DNA of 64,000 nucleotides from Sinotaia quadrata (lineage: Eukaryota; Mollusca; Gastropoda; Architaenioglossa; Viviparidae): NCBI GenBank assembly GCA_028829895.1, contig CM054179.1, positions 71,672,391 to 71,736,390 of the forward strand. Direction: 5' to 3'. Under the pieces are notes generated by a model. It saw nothing but the letters and a program-made list of their open reading frames with translations. It ran no database searches and had not been told where the DNA came from. Below, one piece after another: positions 26,678 to 39,142 of the stretch. How positions within the stretch are numbered: position 1 is the first letter of the stretch; each line of letters opens with the position of its first letter. The position numbers and the translations under genes were made by a program.

Positions 26678-27309
26678 TCCCTCTCGCAAATTAATCTTGT
26701 ATCATGCTGTATAATTCTGATTTAATAATGGCAACTTCTTCCAATATAAACTACATGGTGCTAAATAAGATTTTAAAAAATCCAATCAACCGAATGCCCG
26801 CTTTATACTTGAATTAAGACAATTTATAAGTCTGCTTTGAATGACTGTTCAGATATTTACAAACACAATTAAATATCAGGAATAAAACGATTAGTTTAAA
26901 AAATAAAATTTCACATCAATCCAGAGATAACTCAAAGGGTTGAAATGGGAAGTTACTCTTGGAACAAATGTTACAATTATTTTTATTACAATGTAAAGGA
27001 CTTGCTATGAAGTGAATAAAAACGTGTACCGCTCCTAGTCCTATCTAATGTTACATTTATATTAAAGGAAGATGATATATATGCAATTGTTTCGTGTTTT
27101 ATCATTTTATTATGCAATTGAAATCCGGTGAATCTATGACATCTGATCTTTAAACAATAACTCATTTCTATGCCACTCAACGAAATGATTCTGCAAAATC
27201 ATAGACTACAGTAGATTTCTGATAAATAAATATTTATTAAGTATTATTCATATTATCACTTTTTATTGTTGTATGCACTTCTCTTTTAAGACAATCCTTT
27301 TACATCTTT

Positions 27310-27356
27310 GTATTTTTTATTTATTTTTTTATTTCTTTCAAAATGGCTGCGTCTTA
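27310..27356 (+). promoter_or_regulatory. GLT8D1 5' region with YY1-like site and minimal uORF
   Basis: The sequence caaaatggctgc (27339-27350) resembles a YY1 site of the kind found just downstream of transcription starts. The same bases contain ATG GCT GCG TCT TAA (27343-27357), a four-codon upstream frame whose stop overlaps the GLT8D1 start codon as TAATG. Confidence 0.45.
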
Positions 27357-30300
27357 ATGCCAGCGCCAACGTGTCTTGTAAATTGTTCAGGCAAGGTACA
27401 AGACGAATGTGGTAGAAATGGGAGTCTTATCCGTAAAAAGAGGTAATTGCAATTAACATCTATTTTCGATTTTATGAAAACAGAAAGCTTTGATTTTTCT
27501 TTTAAAACCAGTATTATACTTTATATTATAGTAAATGTAGTATTAACACTATTTAAATTTTTATTTTGGTAAAAAAAACTAAAATGTCTCTACCTAATAA
27601 CCTTAAGTTTGAAGTTTTCAACAGAAACATATGCTTTTTATATATTTCAAACTCCTATAACATCAACATTTTAATAATATTTTTATGTGCATATTACTTA
27701 TTAGGCCCTGTTATACTTTAACATGTAAAATAATTAGATTCAAATTTTTTTCAATCCACTTTATTTACAAAATGGTACACTTGCCCAGAGAATTATATCA
27801 AGAATTTGAAGATAATTGATTTTTCTATTGTTTATTGCAAAATATATTAAAATGGAAATGTATGTTAAACTTAAAAATCTGAAGTGGAACCTTATGAATA
27901 TGAGGCATTATTCATATTGTGAAAGAGAATAATGATAATTAATTATCATAATATTAATAATAATTATTATTTATAATTATAATAATAATTATTGTATATA
28001 CTAATATAGTCACTGTGCACATCATGTTCTTTGTGTATTGAATTTGAAAGTACAATATCTCCTTGAGTCCACTGACTAAAATCATTTGTTTGAGTAAATC
28101 TACTAAATATAGTAAATGTCATGTTTATATTGCTGCTTAAAAAAATAATTATCTCACCAGAGGCCATTGTTATAATGTTAGTGTTACATTGTCAAGTGTA
28201 TGGTTTCTTGAAGCCTTGATTTTTAACATGTCCATTGACAGTTTTCTGAGTGACCGTGTCAAATTGCTAATATTATAAAGAATAATTAACTCCCCGAAGC
28301 CACTAATACTAAGTAATAGTCAATACCTGGAAAAGTTTATGCTTTGTACTTGTAGTTTGTTGAAACCTTGTTTTATACCATAAATGATAAGTGGTTCCCA
28401 AACTGGTGCTTGTCATATGATGGGGAATTCTCCCACCTATATTTTATGTCAATTTTCATATTTTGATCTATAATTTTAAATGAGATGGTATTTGAGATTT
28501 AAAAATGATTTAAAATTATTTAAAATGTTACATAAACTGATAAAGTTTATTTTGGGAAGTGAAGTCCACAATGGACAAGGTGGAAGAAAGAAATTAACCT
28601 GTTGAGTGAGTAGTAGCTGTGGGGTAGGGATGTTGTTATTGTCCAGTTGAACACTGGAACCCTGACCTCTAAGTCTAAGCAATAGTGCATCAGCTTAAAC
28701 ATTAGATCTGGAATCATGGTTTTGGCCTCGGTTAGATATTATGCAATTCTTATGCTGATGTAATAATTGTTTTTGGATATATTTTTGGATGTATGCTCAG
28801 AGAATGTAGGTTGGAAGATGCAAGAAAATCATAGATTTTAATTTGATTGGAGTTAGTATGGGTAGAGATGGGTGTGGTTTCAAAAGTAATAAAACCACAT
28901 TAGAAATTCTGTTCCTCACTCTTTGCACAATGACTCTTTGGGTGAGTGTTGAGACTGAGTCCCTTCCTAGCACTGGTTATATGGAACAGGAGACCCTTGG
29001 GCTAGATAAGGTAAAGACATCTCTGTATTGTGTGGATGGTTAAGTTTGTTACTATTACTTGTATTAGGAATGCTCTATTATTTGAAACATGTTTAACCTT
29101 CAGTTTTTTTAGCAGAGGCATATGCCCAAATTAGTATTTATTAATATAGTAAATTGCAGTATAGTTAGTCTCTGCAAATTGCAATTACTTGTGTTTCAGG
29201 GTTTTTTCTTTTTGTCTCCTTCATGGTTCATTTTCGGTCTTATTCTGAAATCTATAATGAGGGCTTTGGATGCCTGATTCTGATGTATTTATGCCATGTC
29301 CCAGGAGCATCTACCAGCATGACAAAACCAATGCCATCACATTGAAGCTGAAGTTAAGTCCTGACAATGACTACAGTGCAGCTTGTATTTTTTAATCCAG
29401 AAATCGCCTTATGATGAAAAACTAGGACATAATGTATTCTGCTGATTCTTTAAAGATTGTTAAACTTTTCTTTTCCATTTTTCTGGCAGAAAACAGCAAT
29501 TCCTCCAAAGGCAGCTAAATGAATGAGACTTTACACTACAAGTACAAGCAGAGAATGGCAGAAGAATAATAGAAATCATGAAAGGGGAAAAAAAGCAGCA
29601 AATATTTAATTTCTTTTTAAATACTTAGCTAACTGGAATACAGAGAAGAAAGTGAATACGTAGTGAACAGATGAAATTCCAGCTCAGGCAAAAACTCAAA
29701 ACAGGAAAAGAAATCACCTTTGCCCAGCACTCCTACTGTCCTAAGCAAAGCCATTAGTTCAAGACATTCTTTTGGTAAAAATGCACAAAAAGCTAAGTAA
29801 GACCTCTCTTCCTCAAAGTCCAAGAAATAAAAAATTGCTATTGCAGGAACTGTTACAGCCCATTTTAGGACCATGCCTATTGGAAAAAATTAAAGCTGAA
29901 AAGAATCCTCAACTACTCAGGCATGTTGCAGACTTTACAACTGTGACCATATCTCTTAGCAAATGCCTGGACATAAAAACTATGTTACCACAGTTAAAGA
30001 TGGCAAGAATGTTAAAATTCAAAAGAAAATCATGCACAGTACAGTGTTTGAAGTATTTCAAGAATTTAAATTTTTTGGCACCTCTCATAAATACGAATAT
30101 CTATGACAGGACAACAGTTGAGGTCATCACTTCCACTAGCTCATACAAGCCCCCCCCCACCCTCCTGAAGAAACTATTTCCCCACAGATAAGACAGACAC
30201 TGAGACAGATAAGGCAAAGACAGACTCAGGACAGTTAGATAGATGTGATGATGACACTTATAGAAATCATACTAGATGAAAATGATAATGAAATTAACAC

Positions 30301-33300
30301 AACACTAATGAAAATTTAACAAGAAACTTTATATACAATCAAAGAAAATGAATGTAATGACAGGTTAAAAAAGTGATCCCCTAAACTGGGTCAAAAAAAT
30401 TCAACTGCGTTGTATGTGAAGCAGTTATATCTGTTAAAATCTAAGTGATGGGTCTCATAAAGAACATCTACCACCTTTCTTATTACTAGTGTTAGAAGAC
30501 AGTAATTTATATGGCATTTGGTAGGTGGGAAAAGGAGGGGAGACAGTACAAGGATCGAAAGATGTTATTCCTTGAAATAAAGGTACTTGCACATGAAGTT
30601 TGAATATAATGCAAGCCACATTTCTGGGGTATTTTGCACTAATTCTCAGTTTGTAATGAGCAAAATATGAAATCTATAAAACAATTGCATTACACTGTAT
30701 AGTTAGCTCTTATTTTCAATGTCTCCCATTTTTGTAATTCTCTCTGTCTTTTAAACTTTCATTTTTTTGTTTCTCTTGATCATGTTCTCTCGCTCTCTCT
30801 TCCACTATCATATCCCCTCTTTTCCCTACTCTCAATCTATCACTTCTTCCACTATCATATCCCCTCTTTTCCCTACTCTCAATCTATCACTTCTTCCACT
30901 ATCATATCCCCTCTTTTCCCTACTCTCAATCTATCACTTCTTCCACTATCATATCCCCTCTTGTCCCCTACTCTCAATCTATCACTTCTTCCACTATCAT
31001 ATCCCCTCTTTTCCCCTATTCTCAATCTATCACTTCTTCCACTTCCTTCTCTGTCATTCATTTCTCTTTCCCTCTCCTTTCTGTCAGCTTTTTCTCTTTT
31101 TTCATTCTTTTTTCTGTCCTTAGGTGATTTCTGTGTTTTTGTTTGTTTCAGCCTCTGTATTTTTGTCTGTCTGTCTCTCATGTCCTCCATTTTCATTTCC
31201 CTCTTTCTTTTTGTCTTTTTCTCTCAAACACTCTTCTTTTCATAATTCTTATCTATCTCTTCATTCTCCCATTTTCTTCTAAATCTCTCATTTTTACTCC
31301 ATCTCTTTCCCTTTTTTCTTTTTCTCTATGGTTTTTTTTATATATCTTTCTCTCTTTTCTATTTCAATTCAACCTTTAAAATAAAAATTGGCATAAGATT
31401 CCCATGACAGATATAAAAACACCCAACACATTTTTGACATGCTGTAATATGGTTCATATCTGGCAATTAAAAAAAGTATTATAAAATAATTTTACTTTAA
31501 GCAACATATACGAGTGGAATCATGGGCAAATATCTCATTTTAAATCAGTGTATGGAAAAATTAAGTCAATTACAAATTTAATATAAATAATATTAATAGC
31601 TAGGTATAATTATTTCCTCATTTCTAAAAATGTTTACACAAACTCATAAATGTGAAATAATTGTATTACTAATTTGTACATTATAATTTGCAGATCCGTA
31701 GGTTTTACTAATATAATTATTTTCACCTCTTAGAATTGCTGCTTAATATAATCAAAGTATAAATTAATTAGCATGATTACAATAAATAGCACTTAATGTA
31801 TATATATTTAACTAGATAAACACATAAATTATTGATTGATTGAATGTAGGGGACGCTTCCGGCTTCCGCCCCTTTCCATAAATTATATTTTTATCTTTTG
31901 TATCACAGTGGTACTGGTATTGCTGGGGGTGTGGTTGGCCACATTGTGTTATATTTGGCTGCCAGACATTTTCCCAGAATTCCTCCGATTCCAGAACAAA
32001 TATTCATCCAAGGGAGGTGGTGAGCAAAGTGAATTGTTATTTAAAGCATGTTAAAACATTGACCATCTTTCCTTAAATATAATTACAATGCTGTCTTTCC
32101 TTAATATACATCTTGGCATAGACAATCTTTCCTTAAATATACAGTCACAGCATCGAGAGTCTTTTCTTTGTATTACAGCACAGATAACCTGTCCTTATAT
32201 CTAAATCACAACACGACAATCTTTCCTTAAATATACAGTTACTGTACAGATAATCTTAAATACAGGTTGGACCAAAAGTAGATATACAGTACTAATCGGA
32301 TCATAGCATTTTATTTTATTTTTTATTTATTTTACTTTACAGGTATTTATAACCATTAATAATGTAACGAATTTCATGAAATGTTTTACTTAGTAACATG
32401 ACTATTTGTGACGACAGTACTGCATATTTACTTTTGGCCCACTCCATTTAATTACAGCATATGGAATATCTTTCTTTAAATCTATATCACAATATCTAGC
32501 TTCCTATATGTTTTTTTAAAAAATAAATGTTCTTCACAGATAAATAAATTTACATTTTATGCAGTGTTGGACACAGATAACTTATTTAATAATGCCATTT
32601 TTTTAATAGAATTGTTCCAGTGTACAAAAATTTAGTAGAATTTAGAACATTCTTCACATTTAAATAAATCTCTTTTGTGATCTATATGCAGAAAGAAGAA
32701 CAGTTTTGAAACTGTACATAAATAAAACAGTCATAATGGAACAGTCACTTTATTCTAATCATAGTGTACTAAAATGCTCTTTCAATGAATACTGTTGAAT
32801 CATAGAGATATAATCATGGTTAGGTATATATGTGATGTCTACAATTTGGTATAGTTTAATAGTGTGCTTAAATAGATTTTTTTTTTTTACACAATGGCAA
32901 TATGGGATGTTTTTACATAATATTTTTTACATATTTATTTAATTAAATATCCTTTACTGCCTTTTTGTAAAAATTTTGTTTCAGCACACTTTTAAACCAT
33001 GCCAAAATGAAAGATGGAGGAAAAGACAATAGAATGATTTGAATGCATGCATACACATGTTTGTGTTTTGCTATCCTCATTTAAAATCTCAGAGGAGCTA
33101 TTGCCTACATTTCATTTCAGTGTATTTGATTGTTTCCTTTCTAGGTGAAGACATTGCACTACAGATGTCTATAGCCAAGGCAAATGCCTCTTACTCTGAA
33201 TTGTCTTTGTCACCATTGCCACTGGAACTAAAACAAGAAACACTTGTAGATGTAGTCATTGCATCAGACATTAATACTCTAGGTGGGATGATTGCTTTGA

Positions 33301-36300
33301 TTAATAGCATAATTTCCAACACCAAAACTACGGTCATATTTCATCTTATTACAAATGAAGAAACTGCGGAATACCTTGAGTGAGTCTTAATTATTATTAC
33401 ATTTATGTCTTAATTAGATTTAGATTTTTATTGTCATTTTCAATAGATAATTATTTGTGTTTTGAATAATTTTTATAGTGATCTATGTGTTGCAAATTGA
33501 CTTACTATTGCTCTAAATTCTAAATGTTCAGCCATTCATACCAAACTGTTCAGGTGTTCAATCTTGCATTATTGAACCATTCACTCTTAAGTGTGCCTAA
33601 TTGTGCAGTACTACAGTTTTAACTATGCATACAACAGAGTTTTAGTAAAATGAGAGAAAGATGTACAGAATACTCCATATAGTTCTAGAGTTTCAAACTA
33701 CACATTTAAGACTGTTTTAGTGAATTGAAGATATACTCTAAATAGTTCTGTAGTTTCAAACTACACATTTAAGACATTTAGCTTAAAACTCTAGAACTAT
33801 ATAATGTCTTCAATTGACTAAAATATAGTTCTAGAGTTTTAAGCTATATATATATAGCATTGTTACAGAGAATTGAAAATTTATGGAATACTCTGTATAA
33901 TTTTAAGGTATATATACAATGCTTTGGTTGTGAAAAGAAGCCATACAAAATACTCTTTATAATTGTAGAGTTTAAGCTATAATTACTATAATGTTTAAGT
34001 GAACTAGAGACACAGAATAGAGAGAATACTCTATGTAGTTTACACTTTCAAGTCATGGGCAATTCTGTTTTAGTGAATTGTAGAAAAGTACATGGTAAAT
34101 TATTTAGTTTCAGACTACACATATAATACTGTGGTAGTGAACCGGAGGAAAGATACACAATAGTTAGTATGTTTTTTTATAGTTTTAAGTTATATAGTTT
34201 CTGACGTTTTAAGTTATATGGTTTCTGTAGTTTTAAATTGTATAGTTCCTATAGTTTTAAATTATACAGAATTTAATGAATTTGGGAAAGATGTATAAAT
34301 ACTCCAGCTTCAAACTACTCACATAACAGTTAGAGTGAATTGAGGTGAATCACACATAATACTCCTGTTAGTTCAATAATTTGAATCTGTATGCAGTATT
34401 TTTTTTTTTTTTTAGTGATTTGATGGGAAGATATACAGAATACTTCCTAAAGTTCTATAGTTTTAAGCTGCGCATACAGTACAAATTTTTAGAGAATTGA
34501 TGGGAAGGCATACAGAATACTCCAGTAGTTCTATAGCTTTAGACAGCACACAATATTGTTTTAATTGATGAGAACACACATAATATTCTGTAAAAATATT
34601 ATAGTTTGTACCACACAATGTTTTAGTAAATTTAGGGAAAGACAGAACAGATTCAACACTGGGCTGTCTTCCATACTGTAAAGGTAATAAAGAAATTATG
34701 TTTTGATCTTTAAAAATATTTAATTAAAGTTTAGATATATTAGATAGATAAATTGTTACTTTTCTTCTATTATAGAGAATGGATCTTGAAAAGTAAACTG
34801 CGAAACATCAGATTTGAAATCATAAAGTTTCCAGTCACTTGGTTAGAGGGTAAGATCAAAGTTCGTGGTGGGCGTCAAGAACTTGCTAATCCAGTAAGTC
34901 TGTTTAATTTTTTAATCATAATAGTGATTGTTTTTATTTTTTAAAACTCATCTCTGTATTTCATTTTTTCCTTTGTATTTTTCTCTCTTCACCTCTTATA
35001 TATTTATGATTATGACTCATAACTGTCACTACATTTTCTGATATTTTTCCCCCTAGTGATTAAAAATTATATGATTAGTGAATGTTCATTTAGTCTTATG
35101 ACTTTTTATTTCTAAAATACAAATAAATGTTTTAAAGTGATTGAATTTTCATTAAGTTTATGAGACTTTATTCTGACATATTTTTTAAAAGATATATTTC
35201 ACATTTTTATAATTTTGAATTACTAATAATTTTTTTTTTTACTTTTTTTTTGTCTATCATAGAAAATATAAACAATATTATAAAGTTAACTTAAGTCTTG
35301 TTGCTTCTTATAAGTAAATTTTTTCTGTTATTAGTTTTATATGGCAGTGGTTTCTCAATCCTCTTATGTTATTTTATATGGCAATGGTTTCTTAGTCTTT
35401 CTGTTACTTTATGTAGTAATGGTTTCTCACTCTTCCTGTTTTATTTTTTTATGGTGGCCTTTCTCAATCTGTGCTATTTTATATGGAATGGTTTCTCAAT
35501 CCTCCTGTATTATTTATTAATGATATATGGCACTGGCTTCTTGATTACTTTTGTGTTGTTATATATGACAGTGTTTTTTTTAAGTCTTCCTGAGTTATTT
35601 TATATGGCAGAAGTTTATCAATCCTCCTGTACTATTATTTTTTTTAAGGCAATGGCTTCTCAATCCTATGTCATTAGTTTTATATGGCTTCTCAATCCTA
35701 TGTCATTAGTTTCATATGGCTATACCTTCTCATTCCATCTGTTTCGTTAGTTCTACATGGCATTGTAACATGGTTTACATGGTTTCTCAGTCCACTTTTA
35801 TTACTATATTAGTTTTATATGATAATGGTTTCTGAGACCACCTGTTTTATTAGTTTTATATGGTTTTTCAGTCAACATATTTTATAAGTTTTATGTGGCA
35901 ATGGACTCTCAGTCCACTTTTGTTATCAGTAGTTGACAGTGGTTTCTCAGTCATCTGTGTTATTTGTTTTATTGGGCAATGATTTTTCAATCAGTCTGTG
36001 TTATTTGTTTTATTGGGCAATGATTTTTCAATCAGTCTGTGTTATTTGTTTTATTGGGCAATGATTTTTCAATCAGTCTGTGTTATTTGTTTTATTGGGC
36101 AATGATTTTTCAATCAGTCTGGGTTATTTGTTTTATCGGGCAATGATTTTTCAATCAGTCTTTGTTATTTGTTTTATTGGGCAATGGTTTTCCAAATGAA
36201 GGAATCAGTGGCACACGAGGGAAGAACCATGGGAGACGTAAATGCAAACTATTGTGATTATTAATTTTTAAAAAGTGTAGGAATGTTAGAAGAATTGTAA

Positions 36301-39084
36301 TTATCTTTGATCAGTAAATGGTGATCTTGGATGGAATTTCCCATGATACAATTATCAGATTGAAGTCCACTAGTCACCGAAGGAAAATATCAGTCAAGTG
36401 TGAGTTTTGCCATCTACTGACCTCTATGTTTGTCATTTGAAGGCACATATATTAGGTAAGACCACTCAAATTTTGAAGTCTGGCCAAATAAGCTGATATT
36501 TGCAGGTTATGTTATCTACCTCAAAGTAAGTTTGTATACAAAATTTTGGAGCTCTAGTTTTAATAGAAGAAAGTTATGACAGTTCAAAGTTTGATGTAAA
36601 TTGCAAAAAATCACAGATTTCATTAAACCCCCTTTTGAAATAATCACACAACAAAAACTATGAAACATACACAGCTCATCTTTGCTATTTCAACTCTCTG
36701 TAGCAAAAATATATTGCTGATTTTTTTTAAGGATCACAGATGCATAGAAAATGAAATACAGTCCTCTCAAAATAGCATTTTGTTTAAATTTTCAAATGGC
36801 AAGTGGTCAAAGTAATGTTTGAATAGCCACAAGTTTGATCTATATAAACTATAGTACTGGTAGTGTCATGTACTATCACAACACTTGGTATGATTCTGTT
36901 ATAGCTAAACTATGCTCGATACTATCTGCCTCAACTTTTACCTCATATTGATGGACGGATTGTTTACATTGATGCTGACTGCATTGTACAAGGTGAGTAA
37001 TGTTTACAATTTCTCATTGCCTTCTTTTTCAAGGAATTGAGGTTAGAGAAGATTTTGGGATTTTGATGAGGTTGGGGATAGGATTAGTATGAAGTCGGAG
37101 ATGAAGTTAAACAGTGAGGTTTGAAGTAAGTTAGTATTTGGATTGAGTTTAGAGATGATGTTTTCAATAGTGTTGGATGGGTTTGAAAATTATATTAAAG
37201 ATGGGATTAGGGGTAATGTTGGATATGATTTTGAAGGTGTGGTTGGGAATAATAGGTTAGGAGGAGGTTTGGAGATGAGTATGATATTGGGTAGGGGTGA
37301 GATTGGAGAGATGAAGGAGTTGTGGGTAAGAATGCAGTTGATATTAAAGATGGGGTTAAGATTGAATTTAGATGTAGATTTGGGATAAGGTTGGAAGTGA
37401 ATTTGGTAATGATGTTGGGTAAAGATGGAAATGGATTGAGGATGAGTTTAGAGATGGAGACATAAAAAAAAAATAAAGTGCACATTATATTAAAAGTATG
37501 TGCATGGATTATAACTTATTCCAGTAATGAGACAGCAATTGTAAAAATACTTCAAACTCTCTTTTAGATTTTATAATATTTTAAAAATAATTATTTTAGA
37601 GTATATCATTTGAAAACATTTCCTGGATAAATTACTTAACTTTCCAGAAGTTCTTTCTGATTACTTTTGTTTAACAGAATATCTTGAAAGAACATTTTTT
37701 TTAAGGTGATATTCAGGAACTAAGCAACAAGTTAACTGAATTTCATCATTCTAACTTTATCAGGTGATATTCAGGAACTAAGTAACAGATTTACTGAATT
37801 CTAACTATTTTCAGGTGACATCCAGGAACTAAACAACAAGTCTTTTAAATCAAATCACTTCATTGCATTTGCTGAAGATTGTGTGGGTATGAGTAAACGA
37901 ATCACATTTATGCAGGTACAGTGAAATCATAAAATTTCCTTTCTGACTTTGCTTCTTTTTTTTAATAATCTGTTTACTCTGATTCAATCATCTCCATCAC
38001 TTTGTGTACAAATGACTTTACTTAAGACAAAAAAGTTTTATTTTCACACTGTGTATTTTACCTTGACTCTCTAAAAGTGCTGTTGTTTTATTATTTTACA
38101 TATTTCTTTTTAGTCTGTAATAATGTTGCATTTTATATTTTAATATTTATACAAATAACATAACAATATATTGTTTTGCTCTTTACTGTACAAAGTTTGT
38201 TTTAGTCTAAAAAAGTTAGTTTGCTTATAAATTTACACAAAATTATAACATTGCTACACATTCACTTATTATAATATAAATGTAATGCTGCTGTTCTCTA
38301 TCATGTGATGATCAGAATGTGTATGCAGACTACTTTGACCTGAAAAACAAGCATTTTAAGGACCTGAAAATAAATCCAAAAGCTTGTTCTTTCAATACTG
38401 GAGTTTTTGTAACAGAATTGTCCCAGTGGCAAAAGTACAATATCACCAAACAGCTTGAATACTGGCTGGAACTGAACACCAAGTAAGATGATTGCTATTT
38501 GTTTTACAGTGAGTGACAGATATCATTATCAGTAAATAATTTTATATTGGTTGAAAGTGAATGTTCAAAGTAAAGTGATTGCACCTCATTATGAAGAAAT
38601 GTATTTTGAACATTTTTTCAATAAATTAAAAATAATCTTGGCTATAAAATTTGTAAATTCATTGATTTGTAAATATAAATTTGTGTATATATTAAAACCT
38701 CAAATATTCAAATTAATATGTGCCATCTTATGAACAGCAAGCCTGCTAAACAGTACTTCATTTAAATGTTTGTTAGTATGACTTAATGTTAAAAATTACA
38801 GGTTGCCCTCTTGGTTTGCACTGAGTTCCATTCCTGAAGAAACTGGCACAAAAAGAATCAGTGTAAAATGAACTTAATTATTTAATGTAAGTCAGTGGTC
38901 CCCAACCTTTTTGTGGCTAAGAGCACATTCAAATCTTCATCAGAATATTGGGGCTTCAACAATTTTTCAAAGCTTAGACATTAAATAATACACAAAACGT
39001 CATACTTAGTAATAGATAAGAGGCAATTTTACATATAAAAAGCTTTCATTAAAGTATTTGAATGCACATCACTCTACATGTGTG

Positions 39085-39142
<58 letters not shown>

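Larger units (their letters stand above)
27443..31849 (+). other. GLT8D1 intron 1
   Basis: A 4.4-kb first intron separating the short N-terminal exon from the membrane-helix exon. It contains the tRNA-like repeat, the decayed reading frames and the pyrimidine-rich array listed separately. The rest is AT-rich without gene signals. Confidence 0.6.

Noticed and set aside
27419..27442. Alternative GLT8D1 start at the ATG of MGVLSVKR
   Set aside because: Its frame leaves phase 1 at the donor and meets a stop soon after joining exon 2; the frame from 27357 joins correctly.
30767..31379. Overlapping hydrophobic and basic frames on both strands
   Set aside because: They lie in a pyrimidine-only tract with a 47-base tandem repeat; such composition rarely gives stops.
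35298..35750. 150-codon membrane-like frame
   Set aside because: It reads through a T-rich intronic array between two secure GLT8D1 exons and has no splice or family support.
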